Source: Palsa-965 sp044448685 (GTDB lineage Bacteria; Bacteroidota; Bacteroidia; Palsa-965). From it: a stretch of 64,000 bases of DNA. The notes under the pieces were generated by a model. It was not told the DNA's origin. It was given only the letters and a program-made list of their open reading frames with translations, and did no database searches. The DNA is taken from positions 1-64,000 of the forward strand of contig JBIOHC010000005.1 in NCBI GenBank assembly GCA_044448685.1, given 5' to 3'. A program made the translations under genes and the position numbers. Below are positions 1 to 8,680 of this stretch, piece by piece; the first letter of the stretch is position 1, and each line of letters begins with the position of its first letter.

Positions 1-28
1 AAATAATATTTGACGCTCATATTAGGTT

Positions 29-1534
29 ATGGATAAGTTACACTTCCTCCTCACTAATCTTTCTCCTCCCCAGTGGAAGATGCTAAAAAATTACCTTCGA
101 TACTTCTCAATAAGGAAAGATGCAGATACTCAGCTAATTAAACTAGCTGAAATAATTCGAAGTCAGCGTGAAGCAAGTCCTTCTTTGGAAGATTGCTCCC
201 GAATTCTTTATGGCGAAATGAACTATAACGCCATCCAAAAAGCTAAATCAAGGCTGCAAAGGAAGGTGGAGAACCTGCTTCTACTCGATACCGGTACGGA
301 GAAACGCTCTGATGAACTGGATGAACTTGATAAAAATGTAATACTCATACGCCGAAAGGTCACTCTGTTTCACATTGTACTCCTGCATAAGACAGATACG
401 AAACATTTCCTTAATTCTGAAATGGAAGAAATAATACGGCTTTCAAAAAAATATGAACTTTATTCAACGCTGATAGAGCAACTTAAATATAAAAAGTGGA
501 TGTATGGTTTACGTCAGGGTAAGAAAATATTTTCGGAATTAAACAAGGAAATTGCACATTATCAACTCTGTAACGACACGCTTAACAAGGCTGCGGATTG
601 TTATTACCTGGCTGTAATCCGTTCCGTCCATACAAGCAAATCAGACAGAGTCGCATTCCATAAATTCTTAAAAGATAGCATTGGAAGCCTGCAAAATGAT
701 TATAAGGCTACTGAATCGCCCCTGGTATTTTATTATACTAAACAATTGGAAATTATGCTGCATGATTCTGAAAATGACCTTGATGCAGCTCGCCTTGCAA
801 GTATTGAAATGATTCATATCATTAATGAAAATAAATCTGTTTATCGCAAACAAAGACTTGCCGTAGCCTATGATCACCTGGCTTCCTGCGAAATTCGTTC
901 TGGAAATTATGAAAGTGCGGTCAGTTTCGCGCTTGATTCCAGAAAATATTGCAAAAGAAATACTGTTAATTACTATGCAGCGATTGAGTATGAATTCCTA
1001 GCCCGCTTTTATCAGGATGATGTCATTGGAAGTCATAAGCTTAGCCAAGAATTACTAAGAAGTGTAAAAAAGGAAATGGGTGACTTTCTATTCGCCAAAT
1101 ACCTTTTTTATCAATCAAATGTCTTGTATTTACAAAATAAATTCCGGGAATCACTAAGGCTTCTGAACTATAAACTGCAACTCAGTAAAGATAAACAGGG
1201 GTGGGATATAAGTATACGGATTCTGAAAATCCTTATGCTCATAGAACTTGGACGGCTGGATGAAGCCAGTACCCAGGTCGGAAGTCTGCTGAAACATGCA
1301 GACAGGTCTTTTACAGGGTCCGAATTGAATCCCAGAGAAAGGCTGATTATCAGAATACTACGAATGCTGAACAGGGAAGGCTTCTCTGCATCCAGAATTC
1401 GGGTCAAAATTAAAAAGGCCGTTGCCATGTTGCAAGATAGTCCGGTATTGGCATGGGAACCCCTTTCGTCCGAACTTATACCATTTGAGAAATGGCTCGA
1501 ATCTCATTATAGCCTCTCTAAAATTAACCATTAA
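29..1534 (+). CDS. Helical-repeat (TPR-like) protein of unknown function
   Basis: A 501-residue soluble protein with no signal peptide or membrane segment. The sequence is rich in Leu/Tyr/Lys helices arranged like degenerate tetratricopeptide repeats (for example about 280-310 and 355-425), which suggests a protein-binding scaffold. The N-terminal 80 residues resemble those of the protein at 38471-39928: a hydrophobic first helix with an LS motif, a basic patch, and an alternating Leu helix near residue 70-85. The two also have similar length and overall helical make-up, so they look like distant paralogues. Both lie directly upstream of a gene for a T9SS-secreted protein. The start is the ATG at 29, with too little upstream sequence to judge a promoter. 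No family could be named and the function is unknown. Confidence 0.75.
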   Translation: MDKLHFLLTNLSPPQWKMLKNYLRYFSIRKDADTQLIKLAEIIRSQREASPSLEDCSRILYGEMNYNAIQKAKSRLQRKVENLLLLDTGTEKRSDELDELDKNVILIRRKVTLFHIVLLHKTDTKHFLNSEMEEIIRLSKKYELYSTLIEQLKYKKWMYGLRQGKKIFSELNKEIAHYQLCNDTLNKAADCYYLAVIRSVHTSKSDRVAFHKFLKDSIGSLQNDYKATESPLVFYYTKQLEIMLHDSENDLDAARLASIEMIHIINENKSVYRKQRLAVAYDHLASCEIRSGNYESAVSFALDSRKYCKRNTVNYYAAIEYEFLARFYQDDVIGSHKLSQELLRSVKKEMGDFLFAKYLFYQSNVLYLQNKFRESLRLLNYKLQLSKDKQGWDISIRILKILMLIELGRLDEASTQVGSLLKHADRSFTGSELNPRERLIIRILRMLNREGFSASRIRVKIKKAVAMLQDSPVLAWEPLSSELIPFEKWLESHYSLSKINH

Positions 1535-1663
1535 CTGTCCTCTTAATTCCTGATTCCTCTCAATTTTCGGCTTGATTTCCTTATGCTGGTTAGAATAGCT
1601 GTTAAACTCTCTTTTTTGTACGATGAGTCCGACCCTTGTACGGATAAAAATGTATATATCTAA

Positions 1664-1712
1664 TTTGCTGATTTTCAGCTAACCAATGTAACTTTACGCA
1701 CGCTTTTGCGTA
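1664..1712 (+). promoter_or_regulatory. Bacteroidota-type promoter with start-site hairpin
   Basis: A -33-like TTTG (1664-1667) and a -7-like TAACTTTA (1689-1696) are 21 bp apart, fitting the TTTG-N-TAnnTTTG consensus with the last base off. The dyad TACGCA-N6-TGCGTA (1695-1712) covers the expected transcription start and would place a 6-bp hairpin at the very 5' end of the transcript. The gene starts at the ATG at 1747. The role of the dyad is not known. Confidence 0.5.
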
Positions 1713-1746
1713 CAAACTTACATATGACAAAAACACAATATTGCGA

Positions 1747-4700
1747 ATGATAATATCTACTAATAATAAAAAAGTCAACCTAGTCCTTGGGGTTGCATTT
1801 TTTTTAGTTTTTGGTATGGATAAAAGCCTGGTTGCTCAGAGTATGGCAAATTATGCTGTGACGCGGGCAACAGGAATTACTTATTCATCCATTGCAGTCA
1901 CTGGATCCCCGCTTCCCGGGTGGAGGAATGGTGGAGCAAATGCACTGGATGATAACAGGAGCAATGCTACATCCATCGGTTTCGATTTCTGGTATGACGG
2001 AACGAGGTATACAAAGTTCTCCATTTCAACAAATGGTTTTCTTGATCTATCTGCAAATGCGGCCTCCGGAACCGGAGCCGGAGCATATGGAAATACAAAT
2101 TCACAATTTACTGCTTCTCCTACCGGAACATACCTTGCTCTGGCTCCATTATATTGTAACCTCCAGACCCAAAGTGGCACGGCTTCCCTTCCTGGCAGTA
2201 TCGTTTATCTGGTAAGCGGAGCAGCTCCGAACCGGATTTTGACTCTGGAATGGATTGCAATGACTGCATTTGGCAATACCACCCCGAACCTTAATTTTCA
2301 GGTTAATTTGCATGAAACTACCGGTATCATCGATTATGTGTATGGAACAATGACACCTGGCACTTTTGCATTTGCTTATTCATGCGGTATCAATGCCTCT
2401 GCGGTGAGTGCGGCTCCTACTGTTTCCCAGCTAAAAATGCAGCAAATGGCCAATACCACTACATTCAGCAATGCTATACAGAATTCTCTTTCCACTTTAC
2501 CGGCAACAAACTCCCGACTCACATTTACTCCTCCGGCACCTGCCAATCCTGCTACGGTGTTAAGCTTCACTGCTGTAGCGAGTACGAGTATGACGCTGAA
2601 CTGGGCTAACTGGGCCCCGGGAAACCTGGGTTATGTTATTTATAAATCAACTGACAATATAAATTTCACATTCGTAACCCAAACGGTTTCAAATGCTACT
2701 ACCCAAGCTGTTGCCGGGCTGTTACCTTCCACACTTTATTATTGGAATGTCTACGCCGTCAAGGAAGGAACGCTCAGTACAGCACTGACCGGTTCCCGGT
2801 CTACAACTGCAGGGGCAAATAAGGTTTCAGCTTTCAGTGGGAATTGGAATACGGCATTGACTTGGAATCCAATAGGAGTGCCTGCATTGGGCGATAATGT
2901 GACCATTGCTTCAGGGAATACTGTAACGCTTGATGGGACAAACAATTGTAATTCACTGACCATAAACGGGACATTGAAAATGGGAAGCAATACTACAGCA
3001 AGGTCGCTTACTGTTAGCACGAATATCACAGTGAATTCCTCCGGACTGCTGGAAGCCAACCCCTCTTTTGCTGCTACGCACACTCTTTCTATAGGTGGTA
3101 ACCTGACCAATAACGGTAATATCAATTTGGCTCCGAACGCAACCAGCCTCTGTAATACCATTTTCACACAGAATGGGAATGTAACCCTAAGTGGAACCGG
3201 CATTTCCAACAAATTTAACCGCATAACAATTAATTTAGGCTCAAGCATTAATAATATACTTGATATTACCTCTACCAATTTCAGTGCTGCTACAAATTTT
3301 CTGATCCTGACAAATGGAACACTTCGTATCTCTACAATAAATGCAGTTAATGTGAATGCATTTAGTGCCGCAGGTTCTATTGGCACAACTTGCGGTTTAA
3401 TACTGAACAGCTCAACAGCCATTGTCAATACGACTGGAGGAAGCACTACTTTGTCCGGGCAATTAACTATCAATTCCGGAACTCTGAATATAGGAAATGC
3501 TTTGAATAATGATTTGCTTTGTACAGGAGGCACATTCTCAATAAATGGAGGAGCTGTTGTAATTGCAGGTAAGTATTATGTTCCCAATACCAGCACCCTG
3601 GCAAATTTTACGATGACAACCGGAACGCTCACCCTTGCCACGGTAGGTTCCAATGTTGCAGGCATTGCTCCGTTTAACATAAACAGTCCGGGATCGAAAG
3701 TGAATATTTCAGGCGGAACAATTGTTATTCAAAGAGGAGGTGGGGCCGCGAATCCATATCAGGGGTATATAAATAATAGCACGACATCCGTAATTACAGG
3801 AGGAACACTTCAGATCGGTAACGCATCTACCCCTGCTGGTGAAACTATCTACATCAATACAAACGCTCCTGTAGGAAACCTGAGAGTTAATAATTCAACA
3901 GTTCTGGCAAAATTGAATACAAATGCGCTAACGGTCAATGGTAATGTGAATATTACCCTTGGAACCCTGGTGTCGAATAATCTGAATATTACAGTTGGTG
4001 GAAACTGGACAGATGCCGGAACTTTTACTCCTGGTACAGGAACTGTTACTTTTAATGGAACCCTGGCCCAGAGCATTACAAAGGCGTCCGGAGAAACCTT
4101 TTATAGCCTCATCTTTTCAAACGCAGGAAGCAAAACTCTTGGAGGGGCAATTTCAGTTGCAGGTAATCTCACCATTAACAGCGGAGCCACACTGGACGTC
4201 AGTACAAACAACTATGCGGTAAGTGTAAAGGGTGCGTGGTCTAACAGCGGTGTATTTAATGCTCAGCAAGGTACCGTAACACTGAATGGTACATTGCTCC
4301 AAAACATTGCCGGAACTGGCACTACTGCATTGTATAATCTGACCTTAAACAATGCGGCAGGAGCGCGGGTCAATAGCGGAAGTTATACAATCTCCAATGC
4401 ATTAATCGCTACATCCGGACAGCTGAATAATGCCTCGGCCGGATCTTTCACCTTATTATCGAATGCAGCCTCCTCGGCTTATATAGGTAATGGGGCAGGC
4501 TCTTTCGCGGGAACATTTCAATGCCAGCGGTGGACACCCAACCCAGGTCAGGGTAACTGGGCTGATATAGGAACTACCGTGAGCAATAATACGGTCAACG
4601 ATTGGGATGCACAGATCTATATCAGTGGGGTTGGAGGCAGAAGCGGAACAGCAGGCGGATTTAATTCCTTCACCCTGTATAGCGAGCCACTGACAGCCAA

Positions 4701-5883
4701 TAACTATACAGCCATAACCGCTACTTCATATGCCTTGAGTCCTGGTGTTGGCTATACCTTGTGGCTGGCAGATACGTACTCTCCTGCTACCTGGACTCCT
4801 CAGAGTATTACGAGCAATGGAACCCCGAATTCTGGTAGTGTAGTATCTCCTGCTTTGACCTATACCGGCGGTTCAGCAGATCCGGGTCAGAATCACGTTG
4901 CGAATCCATTTGCTTCCCATATCACCTGGGATGCCTCCGGTGTTAACATTACGAAGGCTGGAAATGTGGACCTGTCAACAATTTATGTCATCTCGAATGG
5001 CAATTATGTACCTCAAGGCAATGGTTTTGATTTGCCAGCCGGCCAAGGGTTCATTGTATATTCGACCGGTGTTGGCGCGAATTCGATTTCGTTTAGGCAG
5101 AATTGTAAAAATACATCAACCGCCAGCACTTTTGATTTCCGTATGGCGGCACCGTATAATCTTAAACTTAAACTTAGTTCTTCGGCCTTGCCTGGGTTAT
5201 TCCATGAAGTGAGTGTAAACTTTAATGAGAATGCTACACTGGGGTTCGAAAGTCCATACGATGCTCATTTTATCAAAAGTCCTGTTGAAACGGCACCAGG
5301 CCTCTGTATGGTACAGAATGGGATAGGACTTACCCGGAATACATTCAATGCATTGGAACATGAAACAGTTGTGATACCTATAAAATGTATGATAGGTTTG
5401 GATGCCATGTATAAGCTGGAATCCTTCGGAGCATATTCTATGAGTGAATATTCCTGTGTTTTGCTGGAGGATCGCCAGACCAGGAAAATGATCGATCTCA
5501 AAAAAGTTGCAGAATATAATTTTCAGGCAAGAATTTCAGACAGTCCTGAAAGGTTTGTCCTGCATCTGACCCGAAACGGTTCAACCTGCGAACAGCTTCT
5601 TGCACAGGTCAATGCTGGAAGCGGTTTCCCTTCAGCTAACGCTGTGACAATTGAGAATCAGGAAGGAGGAGCAATAGTAAAGTTCGATCTGGACCAGGCT
5701 ACGAACGCGACAATTTCTGTTTATAATATGCTTGGACAAAAAACTACTCAAGATATTAGTTTCTTTGCCTTTAAAGAAAATCAAACGATGAACTTCAACT
5801 CATCTCCTTCCGGAATGTATCTGATCACTGTAAATCTCGGCGGAATCAGGACAATAACGAAGAAAATTTTTGTGAACCGGTAA
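1747..5883 (+). CDS. Large secreted T9SS cargo protein with FN3 domain and type A sorting tail
   Basis: A 1378-residue secreted, probably surface-attached protein. Residues 1-32 form a signal peptide ending near VAQS. About 40-260 is a globular beta-rich domain, and about 265-355 is a fibronectin type III domain (SMTLNW, YYWNVYAVKEG). A motif typical of secreted Bacteroidota repeat proteins (WNTALTW...GVP..GDNVTI) follows near 370-400. From about 390 to 930 there is a long Thr/Asn/Gly-rich region of short strands, many of the form LTVNGN or LTINSG, which suggests a parallel beta-helix. The last 80 residues (ISVYNMLGQ, SGMYLITV, TKKIFVNR) are a T9SS type A sorting domain, normally cleaved at the cell surface. 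The ATG at 1747 is preferred to a TTG two codons upstream. An intrinsic terminator follows at 5931. The ligand is unknown. Confidence 0.85.
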   Translation: MIISTNNKKVNLVLGVAFFLVFGMDKSLVAQSMANYAVTRATGITYSSIAVTGSPLPGWRNGGANALDDNRSNATSIGFDFWYDGTRYTKFSISTNGFLDLSANAASGTGAGAYGNTNSQFTASPTGTYLALAPLYCNLQTQSGTASLPGSIVYLVSGAAPNRILTLEWIAMTAFGNTTPNLNFQVNLHETTGIIDYVYGTMTPGTFAFAYSCGINASAVSAAPTVSQLKMQQMANTTTFSNAIQNSLSTLPATNSRLTFTPPAPANPATVLSFTAVASTSMTLNWANWAPGNLGYVIYKSTDNINFTFVTQTVSNATTQAVAGLLPSTLYYWNVYAVKEGTLSTALTGSRSTTAGANKVSAFSGNWNTALTWNPIGVPALGDNVTIASGNTVTLDGTNNCNSLTINGTLKMGSNTTARSLTVSTNITVNSSGLLEANPSFAATHTLSIGGNLTNNGNINLAPNATSLCNTIFTQNGNVTLSGTGISNKFNRITINLGSSINNILDITSTNFSAATNFLILTNGTLRISTINAVNVNAFSAAGSIGTTCGLILNSSTAIVNTTGGSTTLSGQLTINSGTLNIGNALNNDLLCTGGTFSINGGAVVIAGKYYVPNTSTLANFTMTTGTLTLATVGSNVAGIAPFNINSPGSKVNISGGTIVIQRGGGAANPYQGYINNSTTSVITGGTLQIGNASTPAGETIYINTNAPVGNLRVNNSTVLAKLNTNALTVNGNVNITLGTLVSNNLNITVGGNWTDAGTFTPGTGTVTFNGTLAQSITKASGETFYSLIFSNAGSKTLGGAISVAGNLTINSGATLDVSTNNYAVSVKGAWSNSGVFNAQQGTVTLNGTLLQNIAGTGTTALYNLTLNNAAGARVNSGSYTISNALIATSGQLNNASAGSFTLLSNAASSAYIGNGAGSFAGTFQCQRWTPNPGQGNWADIGTTVSNNTVNDWDAQIYISGVGGRSGTAGGFNSFTLYSEPLTANNYTAITATSYALSPGVGYTLWLADTYSPATWTPQSITSNGTPNSGSVVSPALTYTGGSADPGQNHVANPFASHITWDASGVNITKAGNVDLSTIYVISNGNYVPQGNGFDLPAGQGFIVYSTGVGANSISFRQNCKNTSTASTFDFRMAAPYNLKLKLSSSALPGLFHEVSVNFNENATLGFESPYDAHFIKSPVETAPGLCMVQNGIGLTRNTFNALEHETVVIPIKCMIGLDAMYKLESFGAYSMSEYSCVLLEDRQTRKMIDLKKVAEYNFQARISDSPERFVLHLTRNGSTCEQLLAQVNAGSGFPSANAVTIENQEGGAIVKFDLDQATNATISVYNMLGQKTTQDISFFAFKENQTMNFNSSPSGMYLITVNLGGIRTITKKIFVNR

Positions 5884-5930
5884 ATGCCCGGGAAAAAGAA
5901 AGATTGAAAAATAGGGTTACTGATAAAATG

Positions 5931-5955
5931 GCTTTCCGCAAGGAAGGCTTTTTTT
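5931..5955 (+). terminator. Intrinsic terminator after the T9SS cargo gene
   Basis: A 7-bp stem GCTTTCC/GGAAGGC (one G-U pair) is closed by a GCAA tetraloop (5938-5941) and followed directly by a run of seven T. It lies 47 bp past the stop codon at 5883. Confidence 0.8.
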
Positions 5956-6017
5956 ATGCAGTAAATGAGCGTCAAACAATCAGATGCTTTGTCCTCATTA
6001 TGAAAGATTTGTCCGGG

Positions 6018-6025
6018 TAATTTTG
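6018..6025 (+). promoter_or_regulatory. TAATTTTG -7-like box
   Basis: An exact TAnnTTTG match 29 bp upstream of the ATG at 6055. No TTTG or TTG lies at the usual 17-23 bp upstream (the nearest is 26 bp away), so this is a partial match only. It suggests the transposase-derived gene has its own promoter. Confidence 0.35.
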
Positions 6026-6054
6026 GTGAAATAAACAGAGAAATTCATACCACC

Positions 6055-6768
6055 ATGAAAAACCGGTTTTCCAGAAGGGCCCACATCAGTGAGGCTGAAT
6101 TTAAACAGATCCTGAAGTATTTTTGTCAGGAAAAGACTGCAGTTGAGATATCTGACTTAACAGGTATCAGCCGTGTGACGGTAAACAAATATTTGGGCGA
6201 TATCCGGAAAATGATCCTATTGTGTGATGATGAACTATTTAAACAGGATGCCCGGAGGTTATCCGCTCAAACATTTACAGAACAGAAGAAAACACTCCGT
6301 AAGAGCGCTACACCTGAAAACGGGAAAGCCGGATCTGGAAAGCTACATGGAGTTACCATGGCGGGTATAGAAATAGATGGAAGAAAATTGCGTATACATC
6401 CAATCGGGGAAATGAAAAGGAACCGAATGCTCCATCTGGCACGTAGCAGGAAAGCTGGCAATAAGAATCCAGGGCAGCACCCTAAATTCTGTGGTTTGGT
6501 TGATCTGAAAGAAAGACAATATTACAGGCTAAACACCGAACCAACCCTGAAGAACGGGAAGAATGGTAAGTCAGAGGTTAAAAATGCGGATCGTTTGTGG
6601 GAAATTTTTCGTAACCGCATCCATCGAAGCAAGGGTTTGGCTGCCAATACAATTTTTCTGCACCTGAAAGAATCGGAATTACGCTTCAATTATCCTCGAA
6701 CAGAAATTTACTCCATGCTGCTTAAGGTGATGCATAGAAGAAATGTAGAAGTGGAACGTGCCGCATAA
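6055..6768 (+). CDS. IS1595-like transposase-derived protein with missing catalytic core
   Basis: A 237-residue uninterrupted frame. Residues 8-50 form a helix-turn-helix like that preceding the catalytic domain of IS1595/ISXO2-type transposases (EISDLTGISRVTVNKYLGDI). From about residue 140 the sequence follows the C-terminal half of the family: GLVDL...YYRLN, then WEIFRNRI, then IFLHLKESELRFNYPR and a closing LLKVMHRR. In the family as I recall it, the core runs from an E-[IV]-D-E-S-Y-F motif through an S-D-G motif to G-I-E-x-F-W. Here the first Asp may survive (IEIDG), the stretch with the second Asp is absent, and the terminal Glu position reads Asp (NADRLW). The protein is also about 60 residues short. 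No flanking inverted repeats were seen. It could be a domesticated DNA-binding protein or a decayed element whose frame happens to be open. Confidence 0.6.
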   Translation: MKNRFSRRAHISEAEFKQILKYFCQEKTAVEISDLTGISRVTVNKYLGDIRKMILLCDDELFKQDARRLSAQTFTEQKKTLRKSATPENGKAGSGKLHGVTMAGIEIDGRKLRIHPIGEMKRNRMLHLARSRKAGNKNPGQHPKFCGLVDLKERQYYRLNTEPTLKNGKNGKSEVKNADRLWEIFRNRIHRSKGLAANTIFLHLKESELRFNYPRTEIYSMLLKVMHRRNVEVERAA

Positions 6769-6800
6769 AACAAGATGGCGGATATGGTAGCTTACCCGGT

Positions 6801-8429
6801 TTAGGTCTGTAATACGCCTACATTATAGGCCTTGGTTATTGGTGCATGATTAGCCATTTCAATACCCATTGAAATCCATTGGCGGGTATCCAATGGGTTA
6901 ATGATAGCATCCAGCCATAGCCTTGCTGCGGCATAATAAGGAGAAGTCTGAGTATCATACCGATCTTTAATACGGTTGAATAACTCACTTTCTACCTCCG
7001 GAGTAATTATTTCTCCTTTGGCCTTAAGGGAAGCAACTTCTATTTGTACCAATACTTTTGCGGCCTGGGCTCCTCCCATAACTGCAACCTGTGCACTTGG
7101 CCAGCCAACAATTAATCGCGGGTCGTATGCCTTTCCGCACATTGCATAATTCCCGGCTCCGTACGAATTACCAATAATAACAGTAAACTTAGGCACTACT
7201 GAATTGCTCATGGCATTCACCATTTTGGCTCCATCCTTAATAATGCCGGCATGCTCTGAACGGGATCCAACCATAAAACCAGTTACATCCTGTAAAAAAA
7301 GCAAGGGTATCTTTTTTTGATTGCAATTCATAATAAACCGTGCAGACTTGTCAGCTGAATCAGAATAGATGACACCTCCGAATTGCATTTCGCCTTTCTT
7401 ACTCTTAACCACTTTCCGTTGATTTGCCACAATTCCTACAGCCCATCCGTCTATCCTGCCAAGTCCGCAAAGTATACTTTGCCCGTACCCTTCTTTATAT
7501 TCTTCAAAGTCTGAATCATCCACAAGACGTTCAATTACCTCATGCATATCGTATGGCTTTTCCCTGCTATCGGGTATTATACCTGATAAATCTTTAGGAT
7601 CTTTCTTCGGTGCTTTTGGAATAGCCCTGTCAAAGCCTGCTCCATCAAATGATCCTACTTTATCCATGATATTCCGGATACGGGTAAGACAGTCCTTATC
7701 GTTCAAACATTTGTAATCTGTTACACCTGAAATTTCACAATGTGTTGTCGCCCCTCCCAGAGTTTCATTATCTATGCTTTCTCCTATGGCAGCCTTAACC
7801 AGGTATGAACCGGCAAGGAATATGGTGCCAGTTTTGTCAACAATCATAGCTTCATCACTCATAATTGGTAAATAAGCTCCTCCGGCAACGCAACTTCCCA
7901 TAATGGCAGAAATCTGCAAAATTCCCATGCCGGACATTACAGCATTATTCCGGAAGATTCTGCCGAAATGCTCCTTGTCTGGAAAAATTTCATCCTGTAA
8001 TGGAAGATAAACACCGGCACTATCAACAAGATAAATGATTGGCAACCGGTTCTCCATTGCAATTTCCTGTGCTCTAAGATTTTTCTTTCCTGTGATTGGA
8101 AACCAGGCACCGGCTTTTACCGTTGCATCATTGGCAAGTACAATACATTGCCTGCCTTTTATATATCCGATTATAACAACAACGCCCCCACTCGGGCACC
8201 CTCCATGTTCAGCATACATGTCTTCTCCGGCAAACGCACCGATTTCGATTTGAGGGGCGTTTTCATCCAGCAGAAAATTAATGCGTTCGCGTGCAGTCAT
8301 TTTCCCCTGTTCATGCTGCTTGGCTATACGGGACTTTCCTCCGCCAAGATAAATTTTCTCCAGCCTTTTTTCCATACCGGATATAAGTAGCTTCATCCGG
8401 TCTTCATTCTTATTGAATTCTATGTTCAT
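6801..8429 (-). CDS. Acyl-CoA carboxylase beta subunit (methylcrotonyl-CoA carboxylase type)
   Basis: A 542-residue biotin-dependent carboxyltransferase subunit. It transfers carboxyl from carboxybiotin to an acyl-CoA, most likely 3-methylcrotonyl-CoA in leucine breakdown. The family signatures are clear: N-terminal GKMTARERINFLLD, the oxyanion-type motif VDSAGVYLP, GGAYLPIMSDE, GTIFLAGSYLVKAAIGE, LGGATTHCEISGVTDY and C-terminal GNSYGAGNYAMCGKAY. The GGA-THC-SGV-DY pattern favours the methylcrotonyl over the propionyl type. The ATG at 8429 is chosen because a TTG ten codons upstream is the tail of a TATATTTG promoter box. The partner biotin carboxylase/biotin carrier subunit is not in this window. 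The gene converges with the transposase-derived gene and diverges from the MORN gene. Confidence 0.85.
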   Translation of the reverse strand: MNIEFNKNEDRMKLLISGMEKRLEKIYLGGGKSRIAKQHEQGKMTARERINFLLDENAPQIEIGAFAGEDMYAEHGGCPSGGVVVIIGYIKGRQCIVLANDATVKAGAWFPITGKKNLRAQEIAMENRLPIIYLVDSAGVYLPLQDEIFPDKEHFGRIFRNNAVMSGMGILQISAIMGSCVAGGAYLPIMSDEAMIVDKTGTIFLAGSYLVKAAIGESIDNETLGGATTHCEISGVTDYKCLNDKDCLTRIRNIMDKVGSFDGAGFDRAIPKAPKKDPKDLSGIIPDSREKPYDMHEVIERLVDDSDFEEYKEGYGQSILCGLGRIDGWAVGIVANQRKVVKSKKGEMQFGGVIYSDSADKSARFIMNCNQKKIPLLFLQDVTGFMVGSRSEHAGIIKDGAKMVNAMSNSVVPKFTVIIGNSYGAGNYAMCGKAYDPRLIVGWPSAQVAVMGGAQAAKVLVQIEVASLKAKGEIITPEVESELFNRIKDRYDTQTSPYYAAARLWLDAIINPLDTRQWISMGIEMANHAPITKAYNVGVLQT

Positions 8430-8456
8430 AGGTAGCAATAGTTCGTACGATAGGTG

Positions 8457-8464
8457 CAAATATA
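8457..8464 (-). promoter_or_regulatory. TATATTTG -7 box for the carboxylase gene
   Basis: On the minus strand this reads TATATTTG, an exact TAnnTTTG match 27 bp upstream of the ATG at 8429. Its last three bases form the spurious in-frame TTG. A TTTG is present only 27 bp further upstream, longer than usual, so the -33 part is unconvincing. Confidence 0.45.
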
Positions 8465-8680
8465 CATATCAATTGCATCTGGATAAGCACTCAAATGTCC
8501 TGCCTGTCTTTTTTTTCACCAGTTAGCAGCCCTTCCAGGTTGACTAAATGTTGAAAACCGGGCAGAGAGCAATAAATAATAGGCATTCAGACAGTCCATT
8601 CACTGTTGATAAGACCTATACCCCAAGCCTTAATCCAGCCATGCTTTCGCATAATTTTATAAAAATAAACACGATTTAGA

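Noticed and set aside
2751..3533. 260-codon antisense open frame inside the large T9SS cargo gene.
   Set aside because: It is the mirror of a Thr/Asn-rich repetitive coding region, has no recognisable domain and no promoter, and the sense protein is convincing end to end.
6018..6800. Complete insertion sequence around the transposase-like gene.
   Set aside because: No terminal inverted repeats or target duplications could be found on either side, and the catalytic core is missing.
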